This document shows, piece by piece, positions 54,099 through 63,515 of a DNA stretch of 64,000 nucleotides. The number at the start of each line of letters is the position of its first letter. The stretch's first letter is position 1. Where the stretch lies: contig CAJXNP010000010.1 of assembly GCA_913057175.1 (NCBI GenBank), positions 1 through 64,000 of the forward strand, in the 5' to 3' direction. The notes under the pieces are model-generated. The model ran no database searches, was not told the DNA's origin, and worked only from the letters and a program-made list of their open reading frames with translations. Origin of the DNA: an uncultured Cytophagales bacterium. GTDB taxonomy: Bacteria; Bacteroidota; Bacteroidia; Cytophagales; Cyclobacteriaceae. Position numbers and translations under genes: made by a program.

Positions 54099-57000
54099 AT
54101 GGTAAAAAGTTTTTTAAGCGTTTTTTTGGTGTTTTTTGCACTATCCGGTGTCTGTCAGGTAAAAACGAATATCCATGACCAGCTTCATTTTCAATACCTT
54201 ACGATTGACGACGGGTTGAACAACAACAGGGTCAGGGCTCTGACTCAGGATATGTATGGTTTTATCTGGATTGGAACGAAAACAGGAATTTCAAAGTATG
54301 ATGGAACCAAATTGAAACAGTACAATTTCTATTATCTAACAGATACTTTGAAAGAAAATTTCAGTGAATTGAAAGATGCTCATTGTGATTCTCGGGGAAA
54401 TTTGTGGTTCAGTGGAAATGATGGAGTTGTTAAGTACAATTTAAATAAGGATCGATTCGAATTAGTTTATCTAAACGATAATCAAACTTCTATTTCCTGT
54501 TTTGGTATGGCAGAAGACCATGACAGCACCATGTGGTTTACTCAAAATGAAAGCATAGTAAACTACAATATCAAAACCGGTGAATTAATTGATTACACTA
54601 ACAACGCCAATAATCCTAATTCCTTCCCAGCCAGGTCAGCAGAAAGAATCATCGTGGATACAAATGGAAACATTTGGGTAGGTACTAGTCAAGAAGGGGT
54701 AGTTTTATTTGACAAGAAAAGTAAAACTTTTACTCATTTTGAAGCAGGTGAAGACTCAAACAGCCTTGCTGAGAATTATGTGGAAAGAGTTTATGAAGAT
54801 CCGAACCAAAATATCTGGATCACCCATAATAATAATGGCATTTCTAAATATAACCCTCATGCCAATAGCTTTATAAGATATTTTCCCGACCCATCTATCA
54901 AGGAAAGTGGCAGGGTACGGGGAATTGTAAAGGATAATAGCGGAAATTTCTGGATTGGAACACAGGCCGGATTATATCTGTTTGATGAAACTAATGAGTC
55001 CTTTTTAAGATATGCTTCCATTGAGCACCCAACTTCCAGGCTTAGCCACAACAGTATTCAGAACATTATGCTGGACAATCAGGACGGTCTCTGGATAGGA
55101 ACCTTCGCTGGTGGAGTTTCATATGCTAATTTGAATACCTCAGGATTCACCCATTACAGCTACAGCCCGATTGCAAATGAATATTTTCTAAATGATAAAA
55201 ATGTTTATTCCATAGCTGTCGACCATGCAAATAATGTGTGGGTCGGTACTGAAAATGGAGGCCTGAACTATCTCGATCGTACCACAGGAAAACTTAATTA
55301 TTATCTATTTGATCCGGAAAACCCCCATTCTTTGAGAAGCAACAACATCAAATCCATATTGGTTGGCAGAAATAACAATATTTGGATCGGAACCTATCGG
55401 GGAGGAATGGCTTTTTTTAATAGTGAAAATCAAGAATTTACAAACTATCTGCCGGATCCACAAGACTCACTTTCCATCCATTCCAATGCCGTGTACACCA
55501 TCAATCATGATCCGATTGATCCACACACCATCTGGATAGGAACAGATAAAGGGTTAACGGTTTTCAATGATTCTTCTGAAAGTTTTTACCGTGTAAATCA
55601 CAAATATTTGGGTATAAAGAATGTACCTGATGTCCTGATTAGCAATCGCATATTTGATATTAAAATTTATAATGGTGACAAATTGGTCATAGGATCCAAC
55701 GGATTGTCTATCTACGACAAACAAAAAAACGATATCAAATTAGTTGAATCAGTTTCCGGCATTTCTATAAATAGCGTTCCATTTTTACTTGTTGATAAAT
55801 CAGGAGCTCTGTGGTTTTATTCTGACCATAATTTGTTCAGGCTGAATAATGAAGGAAGCTCTTATGATGTATTCACAGAAGAAGATGGCTTTCCACATGT
55901 TGATTTTCTCAGTGCTCAGGACGATGAACATGGAAATATTTGGTTCAGCTCAGATAAAGGGTTATTCAAGTTTGAAAACCTGGTCCATAATCAGGACACT
56001 CTGATATACGAGTCATTTGATAAATCGGATAACCTTCAAAGTATTGAATTTTTGTATGGATCAAATGCCATTAGTTCAGATAATGAATTGTTCTTTGGAG
56101 GAATTAACGGCTTAAACTCTTTTTTTGCTTCAAAAGTCAAAAAAAATCCATATGCACCTAAAGTTCAAATTTCTGAACTGCTGATTGAAAACAAAAAGGT
56201 GGAAGCCGGTGATGAAATTTATGGTGAAATATTGCTGTACAAGGATATTCTGGAAACAGAGAATCTGGATATCTACTACAAAACCAAATCCATCACACTC
56301 AAGTTTAATGCCCTTCATTATTCTGCACCCGAAAGTAACCAATTAGCCTATATCCTGGAAGGTTATGAAAATGAATGGAATTACGTAAATGGTTCAGAAG
56401 GCGTGGCAATGTATACCAACCTGCCACATGGAGACTACATCTTCAAAGTAAAAGGTGCAAACAACAATGGATTATGGAATGATGAACCAGAAATAATCCG
56501 GATTCATATTTCACCACCATTTTATAAAACGATCTGGTTTTATTTATTGATTATTTCAATCACGGGTTCAGCTGTTTACTTTTTGATTAAATATCGCGAG
56601 AAGCACTTGAAAAGAGACAGGGAGACTTTACAAAATGCCATTGACGAGAAAACCGTTGAGCTAGACAAAATTAAAGAAGATATTATATCAAAAAATGAAG
56701 CCGAAAAAATTAAAAACTGGTTTAATGAGGAAGTAAAAGAATTGAACAAAGTCATCAATACCAACAAGAAAGACATCCGGACCATGGGCAATGCGGTATT
56801 GAAATACCTAAATAAAACGTTAGAAATTCACCAGGGAGCAATCCTTCTGCTGAATGATGATGATCCGGAAGATAAATACCTGCAAATCGCATCATCCTTT
56901 GCCTATGATGCTGAAAAACTGGAAAAAAACAGATGGGAACTTGATGAAGGGTTGGTTGGCGCTGCATTTAAAAATGGTGAAAAATTACATGTTGACAATG

Positions 57001-57383
57001 TGCCCGGGGATTATACAAAAATATCTTCTGGTCTTGGGCAAACAACGCCTTCCTACTTGCTATTGATCCCCATACAAATTGATGAGGAAAATTTGGGGAT
57101 TTTGGAATTGTGCGGGATCAATAATCTTTCCGACCATCAAATAGAATTACTCGAAGTGCTGGTCGAAAATATGGCTTCTACAATATTTATATTTAAATCC
57201 AATCAAAGGACAAACGAGTTACTCATCCAATCTACTAACCAGACTGAGGAGCTAAAAGCCCAACAGGAAGAAATGCGGCAAAATATGGAAGAGCTGGAAG
57301 CCACAACCGAGAACTTCAAAAGAAAAGAGCAAGAGCTCGAAAATAAGATAGGCGAATTGGAGGCAAAATTAGAGCTTAATTAA
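54099..57383 (+). CDS. Two-component-type propeller sensor with GAF domain but no kinase
   Basis: A 1094-residue membrane protein. A signal peptide (ending GVCQ) is followed by about 14 Reg_prop units (repeated NNxIWIGT-type motifs such as GFIWIGT, GNIWVGT and NNIWIGT) that form two beta-propellers. Then come a Y_Y_Y domain (about residues 735-800), one transmembrane helix (about 810-830), a coiled coil, a GAF domain (about 895-1030) and a C-terminal coiled coil rich in Glu and Gln (EEMRQNMEELEATTENF). Hybrid polysaccharide sensors normally continue with histidine kinase, receiver and AraC domains; none is present. It probably senses glycans outside the cell and signals by a partner. Confidence 0.85.
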   Translation: MVKSFLSVFLVFFALSGVCQVKTNIHDQLHFQYLTIDDGLNNNRVRALTQDMYGFIWIGTKTGISKYDGTKLKQYNFYYLTDTLKENFSELKDAHCDSRGNLWFSGNDGVVKYNLNKDRFELVYLNDNQTSISCFGMAEDHDSTMWFTQNESIVNYNIKTGELIDYTNNANNPNSFPARSAERIIVDTNGNIWVGTSQEGVVLFDKKSKTFTHFEAGEDSNSLAENYVERVYEDPNQNIWITHNNNGISKYNPHANSFIRYFPDPSIKESGRVRGIVKDNSGNFWIGTQAGLYLFDETNESFLRYASIEHPTSRLSHNSIQNIMLDNQDGLWIGTFAGGVSYANLNTSGFTHYSYSPIANEYFLNDKNVYSIAVDHANNVWVGTENGGLNYLDRTTGKLNYYLFDPENPHSLRSNNIKSILVGRNNNIWIGTYRGGMAFFNSENQEFTNYLPDPQDSLSIHSNAVYTINHDPIDPHTIWIGTDKGLTVFNDSSESFYRVNHKYLGIKNVPDVLISNRIFDIKIYNGDKLVIGSNGLSIYDKQKNDIKLVESVSGISINSVPFLLVDKSGALWFYSDHNLFRLNNEGSSYDVFTEEDGFPHVDFLSAQDDEHGNIWFSSDKGLFKFENLVHNQDTLIYESFDKSDNLQSIEFLYGSNAISSDNELFFGGINGLNSFFASKVKKNPYAPKVQISELLIENKKVEAGDEIYGEILLYKDILETENLDIYYKTKSITLKFNALHYSAPESNQLAYILEGYENEWNYVNGSEGVAMYTNLPHGDYIFKVKGANNNGLWNDEPEIIRIHISPPFYKTIWFYLLIISITGSAVYFLIKYREKHLKRDRETLQNAIDEKTVELDKIKEDIISKNEAEKIKNWFNEEVKELNKVINTNKKDIRTMGNAVLKYLNKTLEIHQGAILLLNDDDPEDKYLQIASSFAYDAEKLEKNRWELDEGLVGAAFKNGEKLHVDNVPGDYTKISSGLGQTTPSYLLLIPIQIDEENLGILELCGINNLSDHQIELLEVLVENMASTIFIFKSNQRTNELLIQSTNQTEELKAQQEEMRQNMEELEATTENFKRKEQELENKIGELEAKLELN

Positions 57384-57584
57384 ATTCAACAGTCTGGCAA
57401 AAGCAGGAAATAAATTCAAATCTAATTAGGAATTATATTTGATTTAATTCTCACGAGACACCTTTTGAAAATTAACAAATTATTACTTTCTACTAAAGAA
57501 AAACGCTCTCATTAGAACTTATCTTTTCCTTTGGGGGTAATAGTATATATCAACGTTGTATCCAATTCAAAAAAGGAGGTCTCC

Positions 57585-58049
57585 ATGCCAATAAAAAAAC
57601 TTAAGGGTTATTTGGATAGCAACAATATCCAATACCTCACCATTACCCATTCACAGGCTTATTCAGCCCAGAAAGTCGCCGCTTCAGCCCACATATCAGG
57701 TTGGGAAATTGCCAAAACCGTTATCATCAAGATCGATGGCAAAATGGCCATGGCCGTATTACCAGCTTCCACCCGCATCAACATGAAACTGATTCGGGAG
57801 GTAACGGGAACAGACAATGTTGCCCTAGCTACCGAGGAGGAATTTGAAAAGCTATTCCCCGAATGCGAAACCGGGGCCATGCCTCCATTCGGCAACCTTT
57901 ACGATATGGATGTTTATGTTGCCAAAAGCCTGAGTGTCGATGAGGAAATTGCCTTTAATGCCGGTACCCATACGGAACTGATCAGAATGTTCTACAAAGA
58001 CTTTGAAAGATTGGTCAAACCTAAAGTTGTGGAATTTTCCTATTACTAA
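57585..58049 (+). CDS. YbaK/aminoacyl-tRNA deacylase-family protein
   Basis: 154 residues from the ATG at 57585, preceded by a strong AGGAGG (57574-57579), rare in Bacteroidota and decisive for this start over a TTG at 57531. The YbaK/ProX fold is seen in YLTITHSQAYSAQKVA, KTVIIKIDGKMAMAVLPAS and ETGAMPPFGN, which holds the family's GxxPPF signature. It clears mischarged tRNA or related esters in trans. It stands alone. Confidence 0.88.
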   Translation: MPIKKLKGYLDSNNIQYLTITHSQAYSAQKVAASAHISGWEIAKTVIIKIDGKMAMAVLPASTRINMKLIREVTGTDNVALATEEEFEKLFPECETGAMPPFGNLYDMDVYVAKSLSVDEEIAFNAGTHTELIRMFYKDFERLVKPKVVEFSYY

Positions 58050-58078
58050 GTTTCAATTAAATCTATTTCATTTTTGAA

Positions 58079-58248
58079 GAACTGTCTCGAAAGCATCAAT
58101 AATTCCCGGATATACAAAACCCAAACGCACTTTGGGTTTCCGGTCATCCCGTCACTTGGCGGGAGTCTCTTTCCAATAGGTTTTTTTAACTAATTTGTCG
58201 AGATACCGGAAACGGTTCGGTATGTATCCCCCGCTTTTGAGACAGTTT
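58079..58248. mobile_element. MITE-like element with 16-bp terminal inverted repeats
   Basis: GAACTGTCTCGAAAGC (58079-58094) and the complement of GCTTTTGAGACAGTTT (58233-58248) match at 14 of 16 positions, bounding 170 bp with no coding capacity. Inside are nested inverted repeats: AAACCCAAA/TTTGGGTTT (58117-58139) and GTTTCCGGT/ACCGGAAAC (near 58136 and 58205). I see no target-site duplication, so mobility is inferred from the termini only. Confidence 0.45.
58117..58139 (+). terminator. Hairpin downstream of the YbaK gene
   Basis: AAACCCAAA (58117-58125) and TTTGGGTTT (58131-58139) form a 9-bp stem with a 5-nt loop, 68 bp after the ybaK-family stop. The T-run is short, so termination strength is uncertain. 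Confidence 0.4.
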
Positions 58249-58355
58249 TCTTATTTAATCGAAGTATAAACGCAATAAAAAATCAAAAGAAAACAGGTTT
58301 TTAACTGTGACACACTCCGCAAGAGCATGGCTGTTGCATTCTAAGGTGGAATTAT

Positions 58356-58446
58356 ATTTTAACCTACAAAAAACACAAATATTCCCCTTTTGAAAGGGGT
58401 GAAGGGGTATGTCAAATCTAAAAAATTGTTTTTTGCAGGTTAAAAT
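58356..58446. repeat. 91-bp inverted-repeat (REP/MITE-like) element
   Basis: ATTTTAACCTACAAAAAACA (58356-58375) and the complement of 58427-58446 are identical at 19 of 20 positions. The centre holds CCCCTTTTGAAAGGGG (58384-58399), a near-perfect palindrome, followed by GAAGGGG. It folds into a double hairpin and codes for nothing. It is likely a dispersed palindromic repeat. Confidence 0.5.
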
Positions 58447-58604
58447 TCTATAATGAAACAACCTCAATCGCAAAATGGAAATGTTGGCTTTTTCTTTTGT
58501 TTTTTTACATTCCTTATATCAAACTACTATCAATAAATTCCCTCAATCATTTTATATTCTTTCCGGTATGCTTAGATTGCTCCGTTTAGAACAATTTATT
58601 TAAC

Positions 58605-59921
58605 ATGCATACCGATCGCTTTTCCAGATTTATAATTCCCATAGTCCTGTGCCTTTTTTCTATTTCTTGTGTCAACCGCACAACTAAACAGGAGTTATCA
58701 CCTTCTTCGAAACTAGTTTCTGCCAATCCCGAATCCTCCGGTTTTTCCGCTGAACGGTTGAATAGAATTGATACCCTGTTACAAGAAGCCGTTGACAGTG
58801 CATGGGTGAAAAATGTGACCGCATACATTTCACGGCATGGCAGGATCGTTTATCACCAATCATTTGGATATACAAATGAGGAAAACACTGTTCCGCTTTC
58901 TGATGAATCGATATTCCGAATTGCTTCACAAACCAAAGCAATTACCAGTGTTGCCGTCATGATGCTTTTTGAAGAAGGTAAATTTCTGCTGGGCGACCCT
59001 GTTTCAAAATACATTCCTGAATTTTCCAATCCCGGGGTCATCCAAACATTCAATGACAAAGACACCACTTTTACCACAATACCAGCCGTAAGTGAAATTA
59101 CCATTCGAGATCTGCTAACCCATACCTCAGGAATCGGCTACCTTGCTATCGGGTCACCAATGATGAAAAGCATTTATTACAAAAATGGATTTCCAGCTTT
59201 CTTCGGATCTCACGAAACAAGTTTAGATGAGCTTATTCCCAAGCTGGCCAAAATGCCTCTGGAACATCAACCGGGTGAAAAATTTACCTACGGAATGAAT
59301 ACTGATGTTCTCGGCTACCTGGTTGAAGTTGTTTCCGGAAAACCTCTGGACGAGTTTTTCAGAACGCGAATTTTTGAACCGCTGGACATGAATGATACCT
59401 ATTTTTACCTCCCGAAAGAAAAAAAAGATCAGCTGGTACCGGTTTACACATTAAATGACATTGACCACCCAATAATTCTTAGTGGGCCGGATGACAATAA
59501 GATCCATACGGAATATCCATTGCTGGATGGAACATTCTTTTCTGGTGGAGCAGGGCTATCGGCGTCGATTGGCGATTATGGTAAATTTCTTCAAATGATG
59601 CTGAATAAGGGTGTGTATGACGGAAAAAGGATCCTGGCCAGAAGGACAGTAGAGCTGATGACCACCGATCAGATCGGCGATCTGGATTTCAGAAATGGAA
59701 ACGGTTTTGGATTAGGGTTTGAAGTGTTTTCAAAGAAAGGTGAATTAATTTTTGGCCAAACAGAAGGCTCATTCGCATGGGGTGGATATTGGGGCACCAC
59801 CTATTGGGCAGACCCGAAAGAAGACCTGGTAGCCATGATATTTGTCAATCAACGACCGGTTAAAAAGGGGGATATTCACAATAAGTTTAAAGTGTTGGTC
59901 TACCAGGCTTTGGATGATTGA
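58605..59921 (+). CDS. Serine beta-lactamase-like (class C fold) lipoprotein hydrolase
   Basis: A 438-residue lipoprotein (lipobox SISC, Cys22) with the beta-lactamase/transpeptidase fold. The catalytic tetrad is S108-Q-T-K111 (SxxK), and the second motif is Y229-G-M-N232 (YxN). A third HTG-like motif is seen as GGYWG near the C-terminus (SFAWGGYWGTTYW). Family members act as esterases, D-peptidases or beta-lactamases; resistance cannot be inferred. It is transcribed alone. Confidence 0.87.
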   Translation: MHTDRFSRFIIPIVLCLFSISCVNRTTKQELSPSSKLVSANPESSGFSAERLNRIDTLLQEAVDSAWVKNVTAYISRHGRIVYHQSFGYTNEENTVPLSDESIFRIASQTKAITSVAVMMLFEEGKFLLGDPVSKYIPEFSNPGVIQTFNDKDTTFTTIPAVSEITIRDLLTHTSGIGYLAIGSPMMKSIYYKNGFPAFFGSHETSLDELIPKLAKMPLEHQPGEKFTYGMNTDVLGYLVEVVSGKPLDEFFRTRIFEPLDMNDTYFYLPKEKKDQLVPVYTLNDIDHPIILSGPDDNKIHTEYPLLDGTFFSGGAGLSASIGDYGKFLQMMLNKGVYDGKRILARRTVELMTTDQIGDLDFRNGNGFGLGFEVFSKKGELIFGQTEGSFAWGGYWGTTYWADPKEDLVAMIFVNQRPVKKGDIHNKFKVLVYQALDD

Positions 59922-60121
59922 CCATTAAAATTACTATTGCTCAATCGCTATATAGAATCGGGTTCAGCAAAGACTAATTCTTTTGTTATACAGCTCGCCA
60001 TAGAGCATTTTTTTAATTGTTTCACAAATTTCTGTACGATATTTCAAACAGGTCGCTACAGGATATTTATTATTATGTAAAGCAATATCTTCTACCCTTT
60101 ACCTAGCTACCTATTTGAACT

Positions 60122-61666
60122 ATGAACAAATCACTCTTACCTCAGCTATACATCTTTTTGTTGTCAGTCCTAGCCTTTAATTGTTTTAGTCAATCCTATC
60201 CATTTAACAAACATGAGATCATATTTTCTTCTATTAAAGGCGCCGAAAGTAAGCCTGATACAATAACTTTAGACCCAAATTCTGCAAGTGGTTCGGGTTC
60301 TGTCAAGATAGAGGGAAAACATGCAGGATACTTTAAAATGGCTACTCCGGAGACAGAAAGTGAAACAAATATTGTTTTGATATTTTCCCCTCCTGAAACT
60401 TTTGTTGGAATAGCCAGGGCCAGGCTTGTATTGAAAAACCATCAAGAGGAAATCGATCTGACGGGTCTCAGCACCAATGGGTTGGAAGGTGAAAATGAGG
60501 CGCCACTTGCACAAATTGTGGAAGCATTGGGTTTCTCAACTGATGTAGGATGGACAAGCCTTCCCAATCACTGTCGGCCTGACCTGCAGGGAGAGGAATT
60601 AAAACCATCACTATTTACCAAAGCAAATCAGGGAGAAGTTGAAATGATACCGGTAGCACGGTATTCACCTGATTTTCCTGTCAATTTTGGGTTTTATACG
60701 ATTGCCAATACCGGACCTGTACAGCATCAGTCCGGAATATTGGCAAAAGCCGATGACTTCCCGGAACATCAAACATTATTTCCTTCAATTGCTGTTGGAA
60801 AAACCACGTTTGACCCCGGCGATGCCTCATTCGGATTCTATACCATCAGCCCGGAACACACGATCTATTCCGAAGATATCTGGAATATTTTGTTTTATCC
60901 ATCACATGTTTCTCATGCCATGCGGGTCTTTCCGGTTAATGACAAAAATGGAGACCCTTTGAAAAACACCTACCTGGTTTGCATGGAGGAAGCATCAAAC
61001 GGAGATTACAATGATTATGTCTTTGTAGTGAAAAATGTAAAGCCTGTTTTCATCGAGCATGAATTTTCATCTCTAATGAATGGAAAAGATTTGGATGGTT
61101 GGTATACATGGTTGGAAAGTAAGGGAAAAAACCATGACCCAGAACAAATATTTACTGTCGAAAATGATGGAGTTATCCATGATTTGGGAAAAGAATTGGG
61201 TTATATCATGACTGAAAAAAGTTTTGATAATTATCATTTTACCCTGGAATTCAAGTGGGGCGAGAAAAAATGGCCTCCGAGAGAAAATGACAAAAGAGAT
61301 AGCGGAATTTGTTATAATATACCGGAAAATGAACCCGATGATATCTGGCCGCAATCTGTGGAATGCCAGATCCAGGAAGGAGATGTAGGTGATTTTTGGC
61401 TGCTGGGATACAGTACCATTCAGGTTGATGGTAAACAAAACCCTCCACTGCGCCATTCAAGGATAACCAAAAAGAAAGATTCGGAGAAACCAAGTGGTGA
61501 ATGGAATACGGTAGAAGTGATCTCATTCAATGGCAAATGTGTTCATATCGTCAATGATGTAGTCGTGAATTATGGGGAAAACTCGAGCTTAATTGGAGGA
61601 AAAATTTTACTGCAATCGGAATATGCTGAAATTTATTATCGAAACATTCGCATCCGGGAATTGTGA
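60122..61666 (+). CDS. Secreted DUF1080 (3-keto-disaccharide hydrolase-type) protein
   Basis: 514 residues with a signal peptide (ending CFSQ). The N-terminal 100 residues look like a choice-of-anchor or Ig-like domain (ILIFSPPETFVGIARARLVLKNHQEEIDLTG). A DUF4114-like segment follows (about residues 260-310: MRVFPVNDKNG, NGDYNDYVFVVKNV). The C-terminal DUF1080 sandwich (about 315-514) has LMNGKDLDGWYTW, NYHFTLEFKWGEKKW, DSGICYN and WNTVEVI. DUF1080 proteins hydrolyse or bind oxidised disaccharides; here the fusion suggests an extracellular glycan-related role. Confidence 0.8.
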   Translation: MNKSLLPQLYIFLLSVLAFNCFSQSYPFNKHEIIFSSIKGAESKPDTITLDPNSASGSGSVKIEGKHAGYFKMATPETESETNIVLIFSPPETFVGIARARLVLKNHQEEIDLTGLSTNGLEGENEAPLAQIVEALGFSTDVGWTSLPNHCRPDLQGEELKPSLFTKANQGEVEMIPVARYSPDFPVNFGFYTIANTGPVQHQSGILAKADDFPEHQTLFPSIAVGKTTFDPGDASFGFYTISPEHTIYSEDIWNILFYPSHVSHAMRVFPVNDKNGDPLKNTYLVCMEEASNGDYNDYVFVVKNVKPVFIEHEFSSLMNGKDLDGWYTWLESKGKNHDPEQIFTVENDGVIHDLGKELGYIMTEKSFDNYHFTLEFKWGEKKWPPRENDKRDSGICYNIPENEPDDIWPQSVECQIQEGDVGDFWLLGYSTIQVDGKQNPPLRHSRITKKKDSEKPSGEWNTVEVISFNGKCVHIVNDVVVNYGENSSLIGGKILLQSEYAEIYYRNIRIREL

Positions 61667-61715
61667 TGTAACTGTTTAACAAATTGATCGAAGGATAAAA
61701 CGCCTTGCTGGTAAA

Positions 61716-62444
61716 TCAAGTTGCTTCGATTGAAAAATTACTTTCGACTTTCATCATTCTTTTCTTCCAGATCATAATCGACGGTACATACAATGAATAA
61801 ACCATCCCTCCTAAAAATGATGCAAGACCGATGGAATAGTTCCTTAGAATAAAAACCAATAAAATTGAAATCAGTGGGACACTAAACATAATGACCATCC
61901 TCTTTAACATTTGCCGTGTGATAAAGATTTCGTATTCATTCAGCATCAATTTTTTTCCAATTTTCAAGGCCCGCAGGTAAAAGAAGTACAGTGTAAAATA
62001 AAGAGCGAATGCTACGAAACCATAATAGATCATCAGATCAGGTATATTTTCAGCTTCCGTTTGGATACTGGAATCGAGTTTAAAAAACACACTCGTCAGG
62101 TACAAGCTTAGAAATCGCAGCGGATAGACATAAAAAATAACCAGCGCGATAAAAACGGTATTGATCAGTTTAAATATTTTATCATTCAAACTATAGATCC
62201 ATGAGAAACTGGAATGCTCAACCCAGATCAAGGTGAGGAATCCAATACTTATGAGAAAAGCAGGAAATGTTTTCGTCAGATTAACCAAATCATTAAATGA
62301 ATTGGGGTTGCTAATGTTAAACAACAGTAAAGTGATGGCGATCCCAAATACTGCATCTGTAAGGTTATCCAACCTGGAAGGTGATTCGCCTCGATAGGTT
62401 ATTCTCGCATCTCTTTTTTTTAATGAATTGGCCAGGGTCTTCAT
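61716..62444 (-). CDS. TMEM175/DUF1211-family membrane channel
   Basis: A 242-residue protein with six predicted membrane helices. RLDNLTDAVFGIAITLLLF (about residues 23-41) is the TM1 signature of bacterial TMEM175 potassium channels (RxxxFSDxVFAIxxTLL). There is a single six-helix repeat, as usual for bacterial forms. It is not linked in an operon: the phosphotriesterase gene ends 43 bp upstream on the same strand, so read-through is possible. Confidence 0.78.
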   Translation of the reverse strand: MKTLANSLKKRDARITYRGESPSRLDNLTDAVFGIAITLLLFNISNPNSFNDLVNLTKTFPAFLISIGFLTLIWVEHSSFSWIYSLNDKIFKLINTVFIALVIFYVYPLRFLSLYLTSVFFKLDSSIQTEAENIPDLMIYYGFVAFALYFTLYFFYLRALKIGKKLMLNEYEIFITRQMLKRMVIMFSVPLISILLVFILRNYSIGLASFLGGMVYSLYVPSIMIWKKRMMKVESNFSIEAT

Positions 62445-62486
62445 AATGGGTCAGGTAGAATACGCAATTAATATAGAAAAGAAACC

Positions 62487-63503
62487 CTACAGTTTCCTAA
62501 TCCTGACCGCAAAAGCTTCCTGTGGGTTGGTTTTGATCAATTGGTCAATATCTTCTTTCGAGTAGCCATTTTCCTTGAGCAAGGGGATAAATCTCTTTAT
62601 CAATGTTGTGTATCCACGAAACTCTCCACCCTTTTCCTTTCCAGGGCTGTACCATCCGGCATCATGGGAAATCAATACCTTGTGCAGTAACCCATGTTCC
62701 TTCAGGTTATTAATCATTTTCAAATATTCATTCATGTTGGTTTCATGTAGGCCGTCCAGGCTAATCCATGCCCCTTTGTTTGCAGCCAGAACATGCTTAT
62801 CCAAATTCTTTTCGGCTTGAGCGTGAACCCAAATAAAAGCTTCAGAACTAATACCTTCTTTTTCCAGGATCTCAATTTGTTCAAAAGCAGGGGTGGCGGT
62901 TCCTGTATGTGATGCGATAATGAGCCCTGTAGCCAAATGGGTTTTAGCAGCCGCAGTTATTAATTTCTGATGGATTTCAGAAAGATTTCCTTCATCCACC
63001 CCAATTTTGATGAAGCCAGGCTTAATTCCGGTGTCATCGATCCCCGATCTAAATTCTGTAATCCACCTATCCGCCAGCTGATTTGCCGATTCAATTCTGG
63101 CATACTCCGGTAAAAACTTATTGTTTCTCGCACCATATAAACCTGTATTGGTGAGTATTTTCAAACCGCTTTTTTCTGAAAGCATTTTTAGTAATACCGG
63201 ATCACGGCCCAGATAGGCAGGTGTGCATTCAACCAAAGTCTTACCACCAGCCGTTTTCAATGCCTGCAGATAGGGCAAGACAACTTCAACAACTTCACTT
63301 CTATCCCATCGATCAAAGGAAATGCTATCTGCTCCAATAAAATCAACCAACACATGTTCATGCACCAGGGTGAGCCCCATCTTTCCGGCTTGAATTTTCC
63401 CATCAACAGTTGTGATTTCTCGGTTGTTAAACGATTGACAACCGGAAAAAATCCGAAACAGAATACCTGAAATGAATATCCATATGAAAAATCTCCCTTT
63501 CAT
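62487..63503 (-). CDS. Phosphotriesterase-family metal hydrolase, exported
   Basis: A 338-residue amidohydrolase-superfamily enzyme with a hydrophobic N-terminus and possible lipobox (FSGC, about Cys22). Metal ligands are visible: HEH in LVHEHVLVDF, the bridging Lys in GFIKIGVDEG, His in ASHTGTA and VHAQAE, and Asp in LISHDAG. Family members include lactonases and phosphotriesterases; the substrate is unknown. It starts 12 bp after the propeller gene at 63516 ends and is likely co-transcribed. Confidence 0.85.
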   Translation of the reverse strand: MKGRFFIWIFISGILFRIFSGCQSFNNREITTVDGKIQAGKMGLTLVHEHVLVDFIGADSISFDRWDRSEVVEVVLPYLQALKTAGGKTLVECTPAYLGRDPVLLKMLSEKSGLKILTNTGLYGARNNKFLPEYARIESANQLADRWITEFRSGIDDTGIKPGFIKIGVDEGNLSEIHQKLITAAAKTHLATGLIIASHTGTATPAFEQIEILEKEGISSEAFIWVHAQAEKNLDKHVLAANKGAWISLDGLHETNMNEYLKMINNLKEHGLLHKVLISHDAGWYSPGKEKGGEFRGYTTLIKRFIPLLKENGYSKEDIDQLIKTNPQEAFAVRIRKL

Positions 63504-63515
63504 ATGAGTACAAAT

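Noticed and set aside
53857-54105. 82-codon ORF between GH5 and the propeller sensor
   Set aside because: Non-ATG start, no ribosome binding site, unusual composition, and it overlaps the sensor's start.
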